A stretch of 64,000 nucleotides of DNA from Malachius bipustulatus (Eukaryota > Arthropoda > Insecta > Coleoptera > Melyridae): the NCBI GenBank assembly GCA_910589415.1, contig OU342633.1, positions 6,920,858-6,984,857 on the forward strand, in the 5' to 3' direction. The first letter of the stretch is position 1. Each line of letters begins with the position of its first letter. This document shows positions 43,128 through 53,605 of this stretch, piece by piece. A program made the position numbers and the translations under genes. The notes under the pieces are model-generated. The model was given only the letters and a program-made list of their open reading frames with translations. It was not told the origin of the DNA and searched no databases.

Positions 43128-44530
43128 GTGGAATATTTGATAAGATCAGTCATCCTGTCCTACTGACTAAGCTTTCTATGTGTGGGTTCTCTGAAAATCT
43201 AATTACGTTTTTCAGATCATATCTTTCCGGACGTCGCCAATTTGTAGCTTATAACGGTTTTAAATCGTCATACTATGAGCTAATTAGCGGAGTACCTCAG
43301 GGGTCGAACTTAGGACCATTACTGTTTCTGTTATATATTAACGATCTACCTAATGTCATCTCATCGCACAAATTACTTTTTGCTGATGACCTGAAGTTTT
43401 TTCGAAAGATAGAAAGAGCTACTGATTGCGAACTATTGCAGATAGATATGGACAACGTCAACTCATGGTGCGTAAAGAACTCTCTGGCGTTGAACATAGC
43501 GAAATGTAGCGTAGAAAGAAGAACTGTTCTTTAGTACATAATTATTCAATAAACCACATGAATTTACATAGGTGCAAAACTGTTAGGGATCTTGGGGTTT
43601 CTATCGACAGCGAACTCAGATTCAGCGATCATATTGTAACTGTCACAAATAGGGCCAATAGAACTCTGGGTTTCATTATTAGAAATACACGCTCCTTTAG
43701 AGATCTGGAGGCCATTCAAAGTATTTTCAATGCATTTGTGAGATCTATATTGGAGTATGGCGTTGTTGTTTGGGATCCCGCATATTGGACTTATAGCGAT
43801 ATGCTTGAAGGTGTCCATAGGCGGTTCCTGAAATATTTACATTATAAGAAGTGCGGAGTCTACCCTGTTAGGGGATATGATCATACGAGATTATCATCTA
43901 ACTTTGAATGTAAGGCTCTCTCCTCCAGGCGGACAGTAATAAATCTTAAATTCCTCTATAATATTGTATCTATAATATTGATTGTCCATTTCTGTTGGAG
44001 AGACTTAACTTTTTGGTCCCCAGACAGGCGACCCGTAAATGTACAACCTTTTACAATTCAAAAGCCAGGACTTGTATATTGCAGAACTCTCCTGTAAGTC
44101 GTATGTGCAGCCTTTATAATGAGGTGAGTTCGGGTTGTCATATCTTTGGTGATTTTAGAGAATTCTACAATTTCATAGAGCAAAACTGCGAGTAGTTGCT
44201 TGGCTTTGATGTTTTTTGTTTTTGTTATTATTATTGTTATTAATATTAATATACGTGTTAAGCTATACTGCTTGTCAGTATGTTTGTATGTATAAATAGG
44301 TTAACTTGGTTGATTTGTGTAATGCTTCGATGTGACTTTTGTTTTATTGATAACTTTGTTATTCCTATTTTTGTTCATTCAGTGAGACTGAATATTATTT
44401 ATGATTGTTTGGGGTTACCTTTGGTTTACTTTTGTTATTATTACTTGTATTCACTTTTTTAGTTTGCCTGTAAGTGGACCTGTTCTGTTGGGCAAATTGA
44501 TTTAAATAAATTAATTAATTAAATAAATAA
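43128..44530 (+). mobile_element. 5'-truncated LINE fragment (RT part) in the outer transposon
   Basis: The fragment begins mid-RT (FDKISHPVLLTKL, FRSYLSGRRQFVAYNGF) and continues through SGVPQGSNLGPLLFLLYIND and LLFADDLKFF, where ADD is the catalytic block. Past a stop near 43532 it resumes with VRDLGVSIDSELRFSDHI and a typical LINE C-terminus to about 44190. It ends in an AATTAATTAAATAAATAAAT tail at 44530. 5' truncation with a simple tail is the usual mode of LINE insertion. It is closely similar in style to the RT piece at 57.2 kb (jockey/CR1-like). It splits the last residues of the DD41D transposase. Confidence 0.75.
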
Positions 44531-45322
44531 ATATGACGGAGATCAATTTGAACACAGAAGGCATTAACCTTTTTTCAAAATGGGTCCTTTTTCAGGACCA
44601 CAACTTTATTTAAAAGGAAAATCGTTACGAAAACGCGTGAGGAGTTTGTCTTTTGTTTCCATGGCCTACTAATTGCCTTCTTATCGAAAGCGACCGATCA
44701 TTTTTAAATGGGGATATATGAATTTTCTTGGTTTGGTATTTTTTTAATAATTTGAGTTAGTAGAAAGATATTAAGATGCGGTTTGCGCATTTTCTAGTCT
44801 AAAAAAAGTCATATCATTGCATTTAAATTTTTTGAGAAAATCCAATATTTTGGTTATAATGTCGAATAACGCCCTCTATCGGCGGCCGTGTAGGTCACAA
44901 CTGTCATTATCACAAAAAACCTAAAAGCTTAAGAAATGCTCTTTCTAATTATACCAAATTTATCCAACCATTAAAGCCGTTTCGAAGTTACAGGCATTTG
45001 TTTAAAACAACATTCAAATACCCCCCCACCACTTTATTTCGAAAGATAGAGAAAAATTGTTTCTACAAAATATGTTCGACTTTAAGTTAACATTAAAACG
45101 CAAATACTTTTTTGTTACATTCATTGGGGAAAATCACAAGAAACGTAACTTTATGTAATTCAAGATGGTGCAAACGCCCTCTGGCAGCCATCTTGGAAAC
45201 TTGAAAATCATTTCCAGCATTTTCCCTTTCCCACTTAACCTATAAATTTTTTTACCGTAACTCTCTACGATTATTAGTTTCTGAGATACAGCCGCTTACC
45301 TCGCTTATTGGCCCACCCTGTA

Positions 45323-46387
45323 CATTAGACATCCCACGAGTTCTCTATAAGGCAAATTGCTATCATTACTTTTACAAAAATTAAGATTTAATTTCGACTG
45401 CATAGGAATTTCGGATGTTTTACAGTCACACATTTTAAATTTTTGCAAAACTTTATCAATTAACCCTTTCTGACTAATGTGCAGTTCATTATGCACTTTT
45501 TCAATTTCTAAGCCTAAGAAAGTTATTTTTGCATTTTTAAAGACTTTCATTTTGAATCTTTTAGATAGTTCTCCCACAATAAAACTAATACTATCTAATC
45601 TTTTGGAAAACAGAATTACATCATCAACATACAACAAAAGCAAAGTTTCATTATTAAAATACAAACAGGGATCTTTCTTTGATCTCATTAAGCCTAAATC
45701 AGTGAGATTCTTATGAAATAAATTGTTCCAACATTTTGGAGCCTGTTTGAGACCATATAAAGATTTAGTTAGCTTACAAATCATTTCCGGATTTTCATCA
45801 AGACCTTCTGGTTGTTGCATATACACCGGTTTATCCAATTCACCATAGAGAAATGCTGAGTTGACATCCAGCTGCTCCATATGCATATCAAATTCCAGGT
45901 ACAAGCATAACAGTATTCGAATGGTCAGCATTTTTGCAACCGGGGCATACACACTTTCATCAAGTTTATCTTGTTGAAATCCACGAGCAACGAGCCTGGC
46001 TTTCTTTACTTCTTTTCCATTTACTATTTTCTTTCGAAACACCCATTTTGAATCAATGATTGTTTCATTTTCTGGTACTGGTACTACTCGTAACTTCCAA
46101 GTTGACAGATTTTTCAATGTTCCAATTGCTTCATCGATTGCACTCTTCCATCCTTTATCTTTTATAGCTTCGTAATATGTGTTTGGCACCTCTGTGATTA
46201 AGTTTCCAGCTGATAACGCCATCATCATATTAAATTCCAGGTCATAATCTTCCAGATATTTTGGTATTCGTTTTTCTCTGGTATGTATATTGTTCGCTGT
46301 AACAGCAGTTTCTTGATCTGTCGTTTGAAAGCAGCATTGCTCAGATTTCGAATTCCCATGGGGACTTGATTTTATAGGGTGATGCAT
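45323..46387 (-). pseudogene. Copia reverse transcriptase
   Basis: On the minus strand the frame carries the copia RT blocks in order: WKLRVVPVPEN with DSKWVFRKK, KARLVARGFQQ, VYAPVAKMLTIRILL, QLDVNSAFLYGELD, YMQQPEGLDE, LYGLKQAPKCW and LLLLYVDDVILFSK, where YVDD is catalytic. It reads without a stop for about 355 codons up to the TA where the DD41D transposon inserted (GCLMY). RT would copy the element's RNA. This segment alone is open; the rest of the element is broken. Confidence 0.85.
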
Positions 46388-46718
46388 ACATAATTGGCCG
46401 ACTGCTGCGATTTCTTGATTCTATGGTATGGGACTAGTAGATTTTCTCCATTTCTTGTAGCATAAGATTTATTTATGTTTGAGTTTTTCAAGAAAGTGTA
46501 CTTGTAAAGCCCAGTTTGGAGATTACTGGGCTTTGATAATACTACGACATACATAGTTTGTTGCAGATTTCCTATATCGAAGTATCTCATTCTGTGGTAA
46601 CAAATAAGATTTATGTTAATTTTGATTCAACAGGCATCTGGGGGCAGTACAGTGAAGCGCTCTAGAGAGCAGCTCTGAAGACTCTGCAGAAAAACGTATA
46701 AAAGTTGATGATAACATT
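46388..46718 (-). other. Upstream copia sequence and boundary with the LOA LINE
   Basis: 46590-46400 on the minus strand reads as a serine/asparagine-rich linker (SYATRNGENLLVPYHR) compatible with the copia integrase-RT linker but is in a shifted frame. Beyond 46590 no copia coding is seen; the sequence up to the LINE start is unassigned. Confidence 0.35.
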
Positions 46719-47338
46719 CCGCGAGCTATGCCTGTGTTGCTCAGTGGCGCGTCCCCTGGGTGGCGGATTGGGGCCTTCCCTTACAGGAAGGATGCGCGGC
46801 CGGAGGTGCTGGGCTGTTTCTGGGAGAACTCGTGACTCACAAAAATGGACAGGGCCCCCGACTGCGCGGCGGACCATGCACAGGACTCGAGAGACGTGTG
46901 AGGTGTGACACACGGTGGGGGCAGCGACCCACGAGACCTCTAGCTCCGCACACTCACACCAAACACACACAGTACACTGACACAATGGAAAAGTAGACAG
47001 ATCTCGGAAGCCTCTTCAGCACAGACTGGGAGAACTCTGAGGTGGAGGTTCGGCGGAATGGTAGCGTCGAAATAAAGTCAGGACCGCACACCTGATGCCG
47101 TTGGACAGTACAGGGGCCCACCCTTGCCTAGCCAGCGTAGGGGGCTGCCCTATCATCCTTCGAAAAATCTTGAAAGCATAGCAATGCCAGGTGGCGCCTG
47201 GGAAATAGGCCAAGCTGCGCTTTTCAAGGGGCTTCGCCTGCGGCCGCCACCGACCAGAAACCTTAGGAATAGTTTTTAAGGAAGTGGGAAGAGAGGGAGG
47301 AGAGAAGTCTACTTGGACATACAAATCTACACAAAAAT

Positions 47339-48719
47339 TTGACAACCATGGAGGAAGAAGAAAACGAGAAAACGGTAAACGTGCAAAAAATGGAAGTAGA
47401 GTTCCCTAGCTCAGAGCCGGAAGAAATTCCAAAAGCTCTTGAAGAGCTCCTTCTGGGGGCCTCCGAATCCGACGGCGACACGCGCGGCGCGACTCCGGTG
47501 GAAGCAGGAGTGCAGAAATGCACTCCAGCAGAAACGGAGTCCGGGCCGTCGGTCGGCGGGGGAAAAGAGAAGGCCCTAGAAAGAAGGAAACAGAAAAAGA
47601 AGGAAAAGAGACGAGAAGCCAGGAAGGCGGAACGGCAGGTGCGGAGGAAGCAGCGAGAAATCGCAGCGGCCACAACAGCCCTGTCGAGTCAGGTAGGGGC
47701 GCTCGAACTAGGGAAGACAGGGGAGTCCGACAGGAAACCCACGTCCCTTGGTGAGAGCACCCAACCAGGCGATTCCACCACTGGTACTCCAAGGACCTCC
47801 GAGAGGGGACCTACCGCACGGGACGCCAGGAGGGCCGCAAGTAAGCGGACCTTCAGGCTGCCCACGGAGCCGGCCAGCTTGAGGGAGGAGGCGGGGAAAA
47901 GCACGACCACACGTGGAGTGCTACCCTCGCCGGGACCCTCAAAAAGATCGCGCTCGGACGGAAAGACCCCCCCCCGAGAGGGAGAAAAAGAGAATTGCCC
48001 TCGACAAGAGGGAGGAGGGACCTGCGAATAGGAGTAGGCGTGCCGGGGGGCAGCCCAACCCGAAAGGGGGGGCGGACCCTAGGCCCGCCTGCCCGAAAGC
48101 GGAACCTCCAAAACAGCCTCAACAGCTGAGAGCTCAAAGCAGGTCTCTCCAAGTAGTCATCAGGTCCAACCGACCAGATGGCAAAGTTGGAGAAGAAGAA
48201 GCAACAGAGCTGCGCCGACAGCTGGTGGCTGAGCTGAAAAAAGCCCCGACTACAAATCGGGAGCTTGAGCTCAGCTTCCAGAAATCAGGAATAGTCGAAC
48301 CCGGCTGGTTCCTGATCACGGCAAAAGACGAGACATCGGAGGACTGGCTGCTGAGAGGCTGGACACCACAGGCAGTGGGAGGAAACACGTTCACCCAAGT
48401 AAGGGCAACGGAAGCTCCCTGGCCAGTGGTGATCGGCTTCTGGATTAGCAGTCCGAAACCGGTCGATGTCTCTGAAGTGGTAGAGATGCTGAGCCTCCAA
48501 AATAGGAGGCTGGACGTTAACAACTGGCAGCATCTCGACACCAGAGAAGGCCTGGGAGGATGGCAGCTCATCTTTCGGGTCAGTCAGGAGGACGCCAGGA
48601 GCATAGAAAGCGGCGGCTGGGAACTCAACTACGAGTTGACCACCCTGACAGTGCGTCGGGTGACACTCTGGGGTCCCGCAGCCGTTGGAAATGCACCAAG
48701 CACCTCCAAGCAGGCCTAA
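47339..48719 (+). CDS. LOA LINE ORF1, RNA-binding DUF4780-like, frameshifted
   Basis: Two overlapping frames make one protein of about 460 residues: the first from TTG/ATG near 47339-47348 to 48031, the second from about 47970 to TAA 48717. They join at a run of nine C's (47967-47975), where a single-base change would fuse them. The N-terminal half is acidic, then strongly basic and charged (KEKRREARKAERQVRRKQRE), likely nucleic-acid binding. The C-terminal half (WPVVIGFWIS, then VVEMLSLQNRRLDVNNWQ and GGWQLIFRVSQED) matches DUF4780-like ORF1 domains of insect LINEs. ORF2 begins 32 bases after the stop. The homopolymer break is either a real mutation or a sequencing error. Confidence 0.7.
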
Positions 48720-48751
48720 GACGAGCCACCGAGAACAAAAAGTAACCACCC

Positions 48752-51700
48752 ATGGAGGAAATAAAGGTAAGTCAGATCAATCTGCAGCACAGCCGGGATG
48801 CCACAGCAGAAATGCTAAGCAGCCTGGTAAAAAAACCTGCAGATGTGATACTAATTCAGGAACCATATGTCTTTAGGAGCCAAATAAAAGGAATGTCAGG
48901 CCTGGGCTTCAAACTTCTGGTGGGAGCCAAGGCAGGAGAGACACCCAGAAGCTGCATACTGGTGTCCAAGAGGCTAAGCTCGGTACCCTTACCGCAGCTG
49001 GGGACCAGGGACGCCACAGCAATGCTTCTGGAATACAAAGTAAGTGACATCTCACATAAGATAATTCTAAGTAGCTTATATCTCCCATACGACGGTGAAC
49101 GTCTGCCATCGCAAGAGATGGCAGATATAACCACGTTTGAGGAAAGCAGAGGGATCCCAGTAGTAATAGGGTGTGACGCCAACGCGCATCACACCCTATG
49201 GGGCAGCACCGACGTCAACACACGCGGAGAGGCCCTACTGGAATATCTAGCAACTACAGACCTTGAAATAAGTAATAGAGGCAGGGAACCAACCTTTGTC
49301 AATCGCAACCGCAAGGAGGTGATTGACATAACCCTAGCCTCCAAAAGCATAACCTGTGACGTACGAGAATGGCAAGTGACGGGCGATGTCCTGCTGTCCG
49401 ACCACCGCATGATCCGATTCAAGATCAAAGCGGGGATGGCGGCAGACAAGCCCAAACGAACCCCAAGGACAACTAATTGGGAGATCTTTACAAAAGATCT
49501 CCAAATAAGGTTCAAGGGTCCCCCACCTCAAATCACACAGGAAAACATAGACCAAGAGGTAGAGAAATTAAGCAAAAAGATAACCGAGGCGTACGAAAAG
49601 GCGTGTCCCTTGAGAAGGCCTCCAGAAAAGAAAATCAGGTGGTGGAGCAAAGAACTCCATCACCTCAGGAGGTCAGCGAGGAGGTCACTTCGACAGGCCG
49701 TGACCTCAGGAGAGGACACTCAATGGGACCGTTTTCGAGAAGCCAGAAGAGAATTTAAGAGAGAGATAAGGCACAGCAAGAGAGCGAGCTGGCGAGAATT
49801 CTGCGAGGAGATAACCTCCCTCCCGGAGGCTGCCAGGCTCGCAAAATTGCTTAGTGCCTCAAAACGCAACGAAATAGGCTCGATCAAGAAAGAGGACGGA
49901 ACCTGGACAGAAACGGAGGAGGAGACAATTGAGCACCTCCTCAGAATCCACTTCCTAGGAACAGACCAAGTCGACCCAGAGAGGCGGGCGGAGCCAACCT
50001 CGGACTGGCAGCTAGCCGAAAATCTGGTAAACGACGAGGTCATACGAAGGGTAAGCAAAGAGTTCCGTCCATACAAGACAGCAGGACCTGATGGCATTTT
50101 CCCAGCATTGCTGCAGGCGGGCCTGGAAACGATTCTCCCCAGCGTGAGAAACATATTCCGGGCTAGCCTAGCAACGGGATATGTGCCCCAGGCATGGAGG
50201 AAAGCAAATGTGGTCTTCATTCCCAAACAAGGAAAAGAGGACTACACTTTAGCTAAGTCATTCAGGCCTATCAGTCTGACATCCTTCATGCTGAAAATGC
50301 TAGAAAGGATAGTCGACAGATACCTGATAGAAAACACACTGCGTGAGTTCCCGTTTCACAGGGGTCAACATGCTTACCTGAAGCAAAGATCCACGGAAAC
50401 TGCTCTACACGCAGTGACTAGAGAAATTGAAAAAGCGCTGCATCACGGGAACTGGGCCTTGGCCATTTTCTTTGATGTGGAAGGCGCTTTTGACAAGGCA
50501 AGAACAAGAACCATATGCACAGAGCTGCAATCCAGGGGTACCCCCCCGGTCCTGATTAACTGGATTGCTTCAGCGATCGAAAGCAGGCAGGTGTCGTCGG
50601 GTGCGGGAGAAGTTCGAGTGGGCATTGCGGTGAGTGGTGGATGCCCCCAAGGCAGCTGCCTATCACCTCACCTGTGGTGTCTGATCATGGACGGCCTCCT
50701 AAAGCGCCTGACAGATGACGGACTGTATGCACAGGCATACGCTGACGACGGACTGGTTCTAGTAACCGGCCAATTCCTAAGCGTGGTCTGCGATCGCATG
50801 CAGAGTGCATGTAAGATAATTGAAAAATGGTGTGAAGAGGCGGGGCTGACCATCAACCCCGAAAAGACCGACATGGTCCTCTTCACAAGGAAAAGGGAAA
50901 AAAGAGGATTCAAACCACCCAGGCTGTTTGGCAAACTCCTAACTCTTAGTGGGGAGGCCAAATACCTTGGAATGGTACTAGACGAAAAGCTGACCTGGAA
51001 GCCACAGATTGACAGAATAGTCACAAAAACTGTGTCATCTCTATGGCAGCTAAGAGGGACAATAGGCAAGGTGTGGGGGCTAAAACCGAAGATAATGCAC
51101 TGGTTATACACGGCCATCATCAGACCGAGAATCAGTTATGGTTCGGTGGTCTGGTGGAAAACAACCACAAGCAATACCGTTGCAAACAGGCTAGCTAAAC
51201 TCCAACGGCTCGCCAGTTTGCTAATAACAAGTGCAATGAGAACCACCCCGTCAGCAGCCCTGAATGTCATTCTGGAGCTGCCACCGCTTCCCATTTGGAT
51301 AAAAGGGGAGGCCATGGCGGCCCACCTAAGAATGCGTGAATCGGGACTATGGAAAGGCGGAGGTTATAAAGGACACACAGAGATAGCCAAGGTTGCCGAG
51401 GTGGAGATACCAATCTCAAACCTTATGTCTACCTCAAAAACAAGAAACAACAGAGAAAACAAGAAATTTAACCTGCAAATTCCTGAAAAGGAAAAGTGGG
51501 AAAAAAGGGAGGTAGCCTTCGAACCAGGAGGACTAGTCTGTTTCACAGACGGCTCCAGGAACAAAAATGGCCACGTAGGAGCGGGGCTCTACCTGGCTGG
51601 ACGGAAACTGGGAAGATCCTACCCTCTTGGGTCCACCGCAACCGTCTTCCAGGCGGAGATTTATGCCATCCTGCAAGCAGCTAGACTGGAGCAGATAACA

Positions 51701-52369
51701 GAAGCCGGGGAACTGACGATATACATATGCACGGATAGTCAGGCCGCCGCAAAAGCGCTGGGAACACACGGAACCAGCTCCCCACTGGTCCAGGAGTGTG
51801 TCGAGGCGCTGAACAGACTGGCGGACAGAAAATCGGTGCATATCGTGTGGGTTCCCGCACACTCAGGTGTACCAGGTAGTGAGCTAGCAGATCAATACGC
51901 GAAGCTCGGGACCAGGGAAACCTTTTGTGGGCCGGAGCCCGTCCTGGGTCTGACCAAAAATCTTCTCAAAGAATCTATAAAAGAATGGACTCGCAAGGGT
52001 TTAGAGAACCACTGGGAAACAGCACCAGGCTGCAGACAGGCCAGGCTGTTTCTGGCTGGTCCGATCGGAAACAGATGGACCAGCATGTCCAGAATGAACC
52101 GGAAGGAACTCAGACTACTAGTCGGGGTTCTCACCGGTCACAGCAGTCTGAACAGACACCTGCAAGTGATGGGGGTCACTCGGGACCCGGTCTGCCCTAA
52201 ATGCGGAATGGATGACGAGGACTCCCACCATTATGTGGGCGTATGCGAGGTATACAGTAACCTCAGGCTCAACATCTTTGGGTCTGAGGAGCTACAAGAG
52301 GAAGAAATGAAACTCCTCTCATACAACAACCTTCTGGCCTTTATTAAAAGGTCGGGGAGGTTCGAGTAG
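48752..52369 (+). CDS. LOA LINE ORF2: endonuclease, reverse transcriptase, RNase H
   Basis: An open 1205-codon frame from ATG 48752 to TAG 52367. Residues 1-230 are an apurinic-type endonuclease: QINLQHS, LIQEPYV, VIGCDANAHHTLWGS, then ISNRGREPTF and SDHRMIRFKI. RT follows at about 440-730: FRPISLTSFMLKMLERIVDR, FFDVEGAFDKAR, SGGCPQGSCLSPHLW and AYADDGLV, the catalytic YADD. RNase H lies at about 925-1060 (VCFTDGSRNKNG; AEIYAIL; CTDSQAAAKAL; HSGVPGSELAD). A zinc-binding CPKCGMDDEDSHHYVGVC closes the protein near residue 1150. The enzyme nicks the target and primes reverse transcription there. No stop or missing catalytic residue was noticed, so it could be active if ORF1 were intact. Confidence 0.9.
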   Translation: MEEIKVSQINLQHSRDATAEMLSSLVKKPADVILIQEPYVFRSQIKGMSGLGFKLLVGAKAGETPRSCILVSKRLSSVPLPQLGTRDATAMLLEYKVSDISHKIILSSLYLPYDGERLPSQEMADITTFEESRGIPVVIGCDANAHHTLWGSTDVNTRGEALLEYLATTDLEISNRGREPTFVNRNRKEVIDITLASKSITCDVREWQVTGDVLLSDHRMIRFKIKAGMAADKPKRTPRTTNWEIFTKDLQIRFKGPPPQITQENIDQEVEKLSKKITEAYEKACPLRRPPEKKIRWWSKELHHLRRSARRSLRQAVTSGEDTQWDRFREARREFKREIRHSKRASWREFCEEITSLPEAARLAKLLSASKRNEIGSIKKEDGTWTETEEETIEHLLRIHFLGTDQVDPERRAEPTSDWQLAENLVNDEVIRRVSKEFRPYKTAGPDGIFPALLQAGLETILPSVRNIFRASLATGYVPQAWRKANVVFIPKQGKEDYTLAKSFRPISLTSFMLKMLERIVDRYLIENTLREFPFHRGQHAYLKQRSTETALHAVTREIEKALHHGNWALAIFFDVEGAFDKARTRTICTELQSRGTPPVLINWIASAIESRQVSSGAGEVRVGIAVSGGCPQGSCLSPHLWCLIMDGLLKRLTDDGLYAQAYADDGLVLVTGQFLSVVCDRMQSACKIIEKWCEEAGLTINPEKTDMVLFTRKREKRGFKPPRLFGKLLTLSGEAKYLGMVLDEKLTWKPQIDRIVTKTVSSLWQLRGTIGKVWGLKPKIMHWLYTAIIRPRISYGSVVWWKTTTSNTVANRLAKLQRLASLLITSAMRTTPSAALNVILELPPLPIWIKGEAMAAHLRMRESGLWKGGGYKGHTEIAKVAEVEIPISNLMSTSKTRNNRENKKFNLQIPEKEKWEKREVAFEPGGLVCFTDGSRNKNGHVGAGLYLAGRKLGRSYPLGSTATVFQAEIYAILQAARLEQITEAGELTIYICTDSQAAAKALGTHGTSSPLVQECVEALNRLADRKSVHIVWVPAHSGVPGSELADQYAKLGTRETFCGPEPVLGLTKNLLKESIKEWTRKGLENHWETAPGCRQARLFLAGPIGNRWTSMSRMNRKELRLLVGVLTGHSSLNRHLQVMGVTRDPVCPKCGMDDEDSHHYVGVCEVYSNLRLNIFGSEELQEEEMKLLSYNNLLAFIKRSGRFE

Positions 52370-52463
52370 GAGTTTCACCATGGTTCGGGTAAGGCGAAAA
52401 GGGCCCTCGGTGGCCTAGTCGCTTGGGGTGTACCACCCCTACCCACCATACTACTACTACTAC
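52370..52463 (+). other. 3' untranslated region and (TAC)n tail of the LINE
   Basis: A GC-rich 3' region ends in five or so ACT/TAC triplets (52449-52463), the terminal repeat type by which many LOA/I-type LINEs end instead of poly-A. Confidence 0.75.
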
Positions 52464-52554
52464 TGATGATAACATTTCAACTTTCAATTGACCCACAGGC
52501 AGGCACTAGTGGCCGGGAATTTTCTAATTCGTAAGAAATGACAAAAATGCCACC

Positions 52555-52593
52555 CACGAAGATGACACACCTTTGTGGTGTGTCATCTTCGTG
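52555..52593. repeat. Perfect 17-bp hairpin
   Basis: CACGAAGATGACACACC is followed, after a 5-base loop (TTTGT), by its exact complement. No T-run follows, so it is not a standard terminator; it could be a palindromic relic of a small fold-back element. Confidence 0.8.
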
Positions 52594-53605
52594 GACCAAG
52601 AATCTTCATTGGTTCTTTTTCTTTAATTGTTGTCCACATTCACAGTAGTTTATAATACTAAAGATTATAATATGTTTAATATGTATCGAAAAGTAAAATT
52701 GTTCTTTTGTATATTGTTTTTTATTTATTTAATTTAACCAGAAAAGCATCTACATAGTGAAAGTCAATAATTACGTTCCCAAAGACTAAAAACTGATTCC
52801 CTAAAACCGATTAATAACCAAACTTGATCTCAGCGAATCTCCACTATAATTCAGTCGACCAACAGATATAGTAATAAAACTGCGCCGGAAATCATGGGAT
52901 GGGCCTAGCGTACCTGTCACAAAGAACGTTTCACAGTGTAACAAGAGTCGGTAGTGTAGAACAATTTCCGCTGCTGCCAGATTTTAAATCTGATCTTGAA
53001 AATTAAAGACATTTTTTTACTAAAATTACAAATAAATTTGTAATGTAAGAGAGTATAGTAAGTAAGTTCACGAGACTTGTAAAAGAAAATTAGTTTTACG
53101 ACATCATAACTTCGTGCTTGAGATAGGTAACAAATCAGAATTGTTAAATTTTGTATAAAACGAACTGTCATGATTTTGTAAAACTATTTAGGTACCTACA
53201 CGCATTTTAGGAGCCTTGTGTTATTATAGTAGGTAAGTGGTATAAGTACCTATAGATTAGGAGATTTTCCCTGAAAAACGGTTAGGCATGCTTCTTAAAT
53301 TTGCCAGCTTATTAACATTTCAACTGCACCGCATGATCTCCAAGAGTTACCAAGCAGCAGGAAATATAATTTAATTTCGGTACTGTCTTATCTTATCAGC
53401 ATTTATAAAAAACGTATTGTTTCCAAATTCATTAATAGAGGTGTTTTTGAGTCATTAATTCGATAAACCAAGCAAAGAGAGCGAAAGGAGCGTTCAATAA
53501 TAATTTTGTTATCTTTCTGCTATCGGATCGCACTGTCAACTTTACAACCCAGCATTTCTCTATTCAAATAGTGCAGCGTGGTTCAAAAATATTGAGGTAA
53601 ACCAC
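52594..53605. other. Intergenic, nothing recognised
   Basis: AT-rich. The minus-strand frame at 52917-53171 has no recognisable content. Possible left end of the transposon carrying the following transposase was looked for but not seen. Confidence 0.3.

Larger units (their letters stand above)
39526..44569 (+). pseudogene. DD41D transposase, thrice interrupted
   Basis: The N-terminal part (39526-39770) reads ESVDMIAIDFECFQNAAIAA followed by RQYAARYPD, the DUF4817 helix-turn-helix of insect mariner-like elements. After the nested transposon, a spacer of about 170 bases leads to AQRLRDTGSFRCPKRRRR (42150-42280). The nuclease part (42460-43127) has the acids in WTDEATF, LQLDGCPAHF and SPDLTCLDVYF; the last two are about 41 residues apart as in the DD41D (rosa) group. 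Frame breaks occur at about 42735 and 42912. The C-terminal end (QERLEHV) meets a LINE at 43128, and the final residues (YDGDQFEHRRH, stop) resume at about 44534. It would bind the terminal repeats and cut at TA; this copy is dead. Confidence 0.75.
38729..45320 (+). mobile_element. DD41D mariner-type transposon with 0.7-kb inverted repeats
   Basis: Starts CAGGGTGGGCCAATAAGCG and ends with the complement; TA duplication at 38727-38728 and 45321-45322, inside copia RNase H. The two arms (38729 to about 39460 and about 44600-45320) are inverted copies. A plus-strand transposase (39526-44569) lies between, interrupted by a second transposon (39773-41946) and a LINE fragment (43128-44530). The transposase family (DUF4817-type helix-turn-helix plus DDD nuclease) and TA target put it in IS630/Tc1/mariner. 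Confidence 0.85.
37866..46590 (-). mobile_element. Copia element on the minus strand, split by a DD41D transposon
   Basis: Reading the minus strand: the integrase-RT linker (46590-46388), reverse transcriptase (46387-45323), then after a precise TA insertion (38729-45320) RNase H (38728-38076), a purine-rich ATTGGGGGCGGAT tract at about 37950, and the start of the 3' LTR (TGTGAGCAAATG, from 37929 downward for ~65 bases). Gag, protease and integrase are not found to the right. RNase H has a frameshift near 38300-38390. The LTR start matches the LTR at 4615. Confidence 0.75.
46719..52463 (+). mobile_element. Full-length LOA-type LINE (5.75 kb) with 13-bp target duplication
   Basis: Flanked by TGATGATAACATT at 46706-46718 and 52464-52476. 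The element has a 620-base 5' untranslated region, ORF1 with one frameshift, an open 1205-codon ORF2 and a (TAC)n tail. GC content is visibly higher than in the surrounding AT-rich DNA. The domain set (endonuclease, RT, RNase H, terminal CCHC) and wording are those of the LOA clade (Lian-like). A complete left end is likely, since the 5' region extends well beyond ORF1. Confidence 0.85.

Noticed and set aside
47263..48749. Several long minus-strand frames opposite the LOA LINE ORF1
   Set aside because: They mirror the GC-rich coding frames on the plus strand; no start context or domain supports them.
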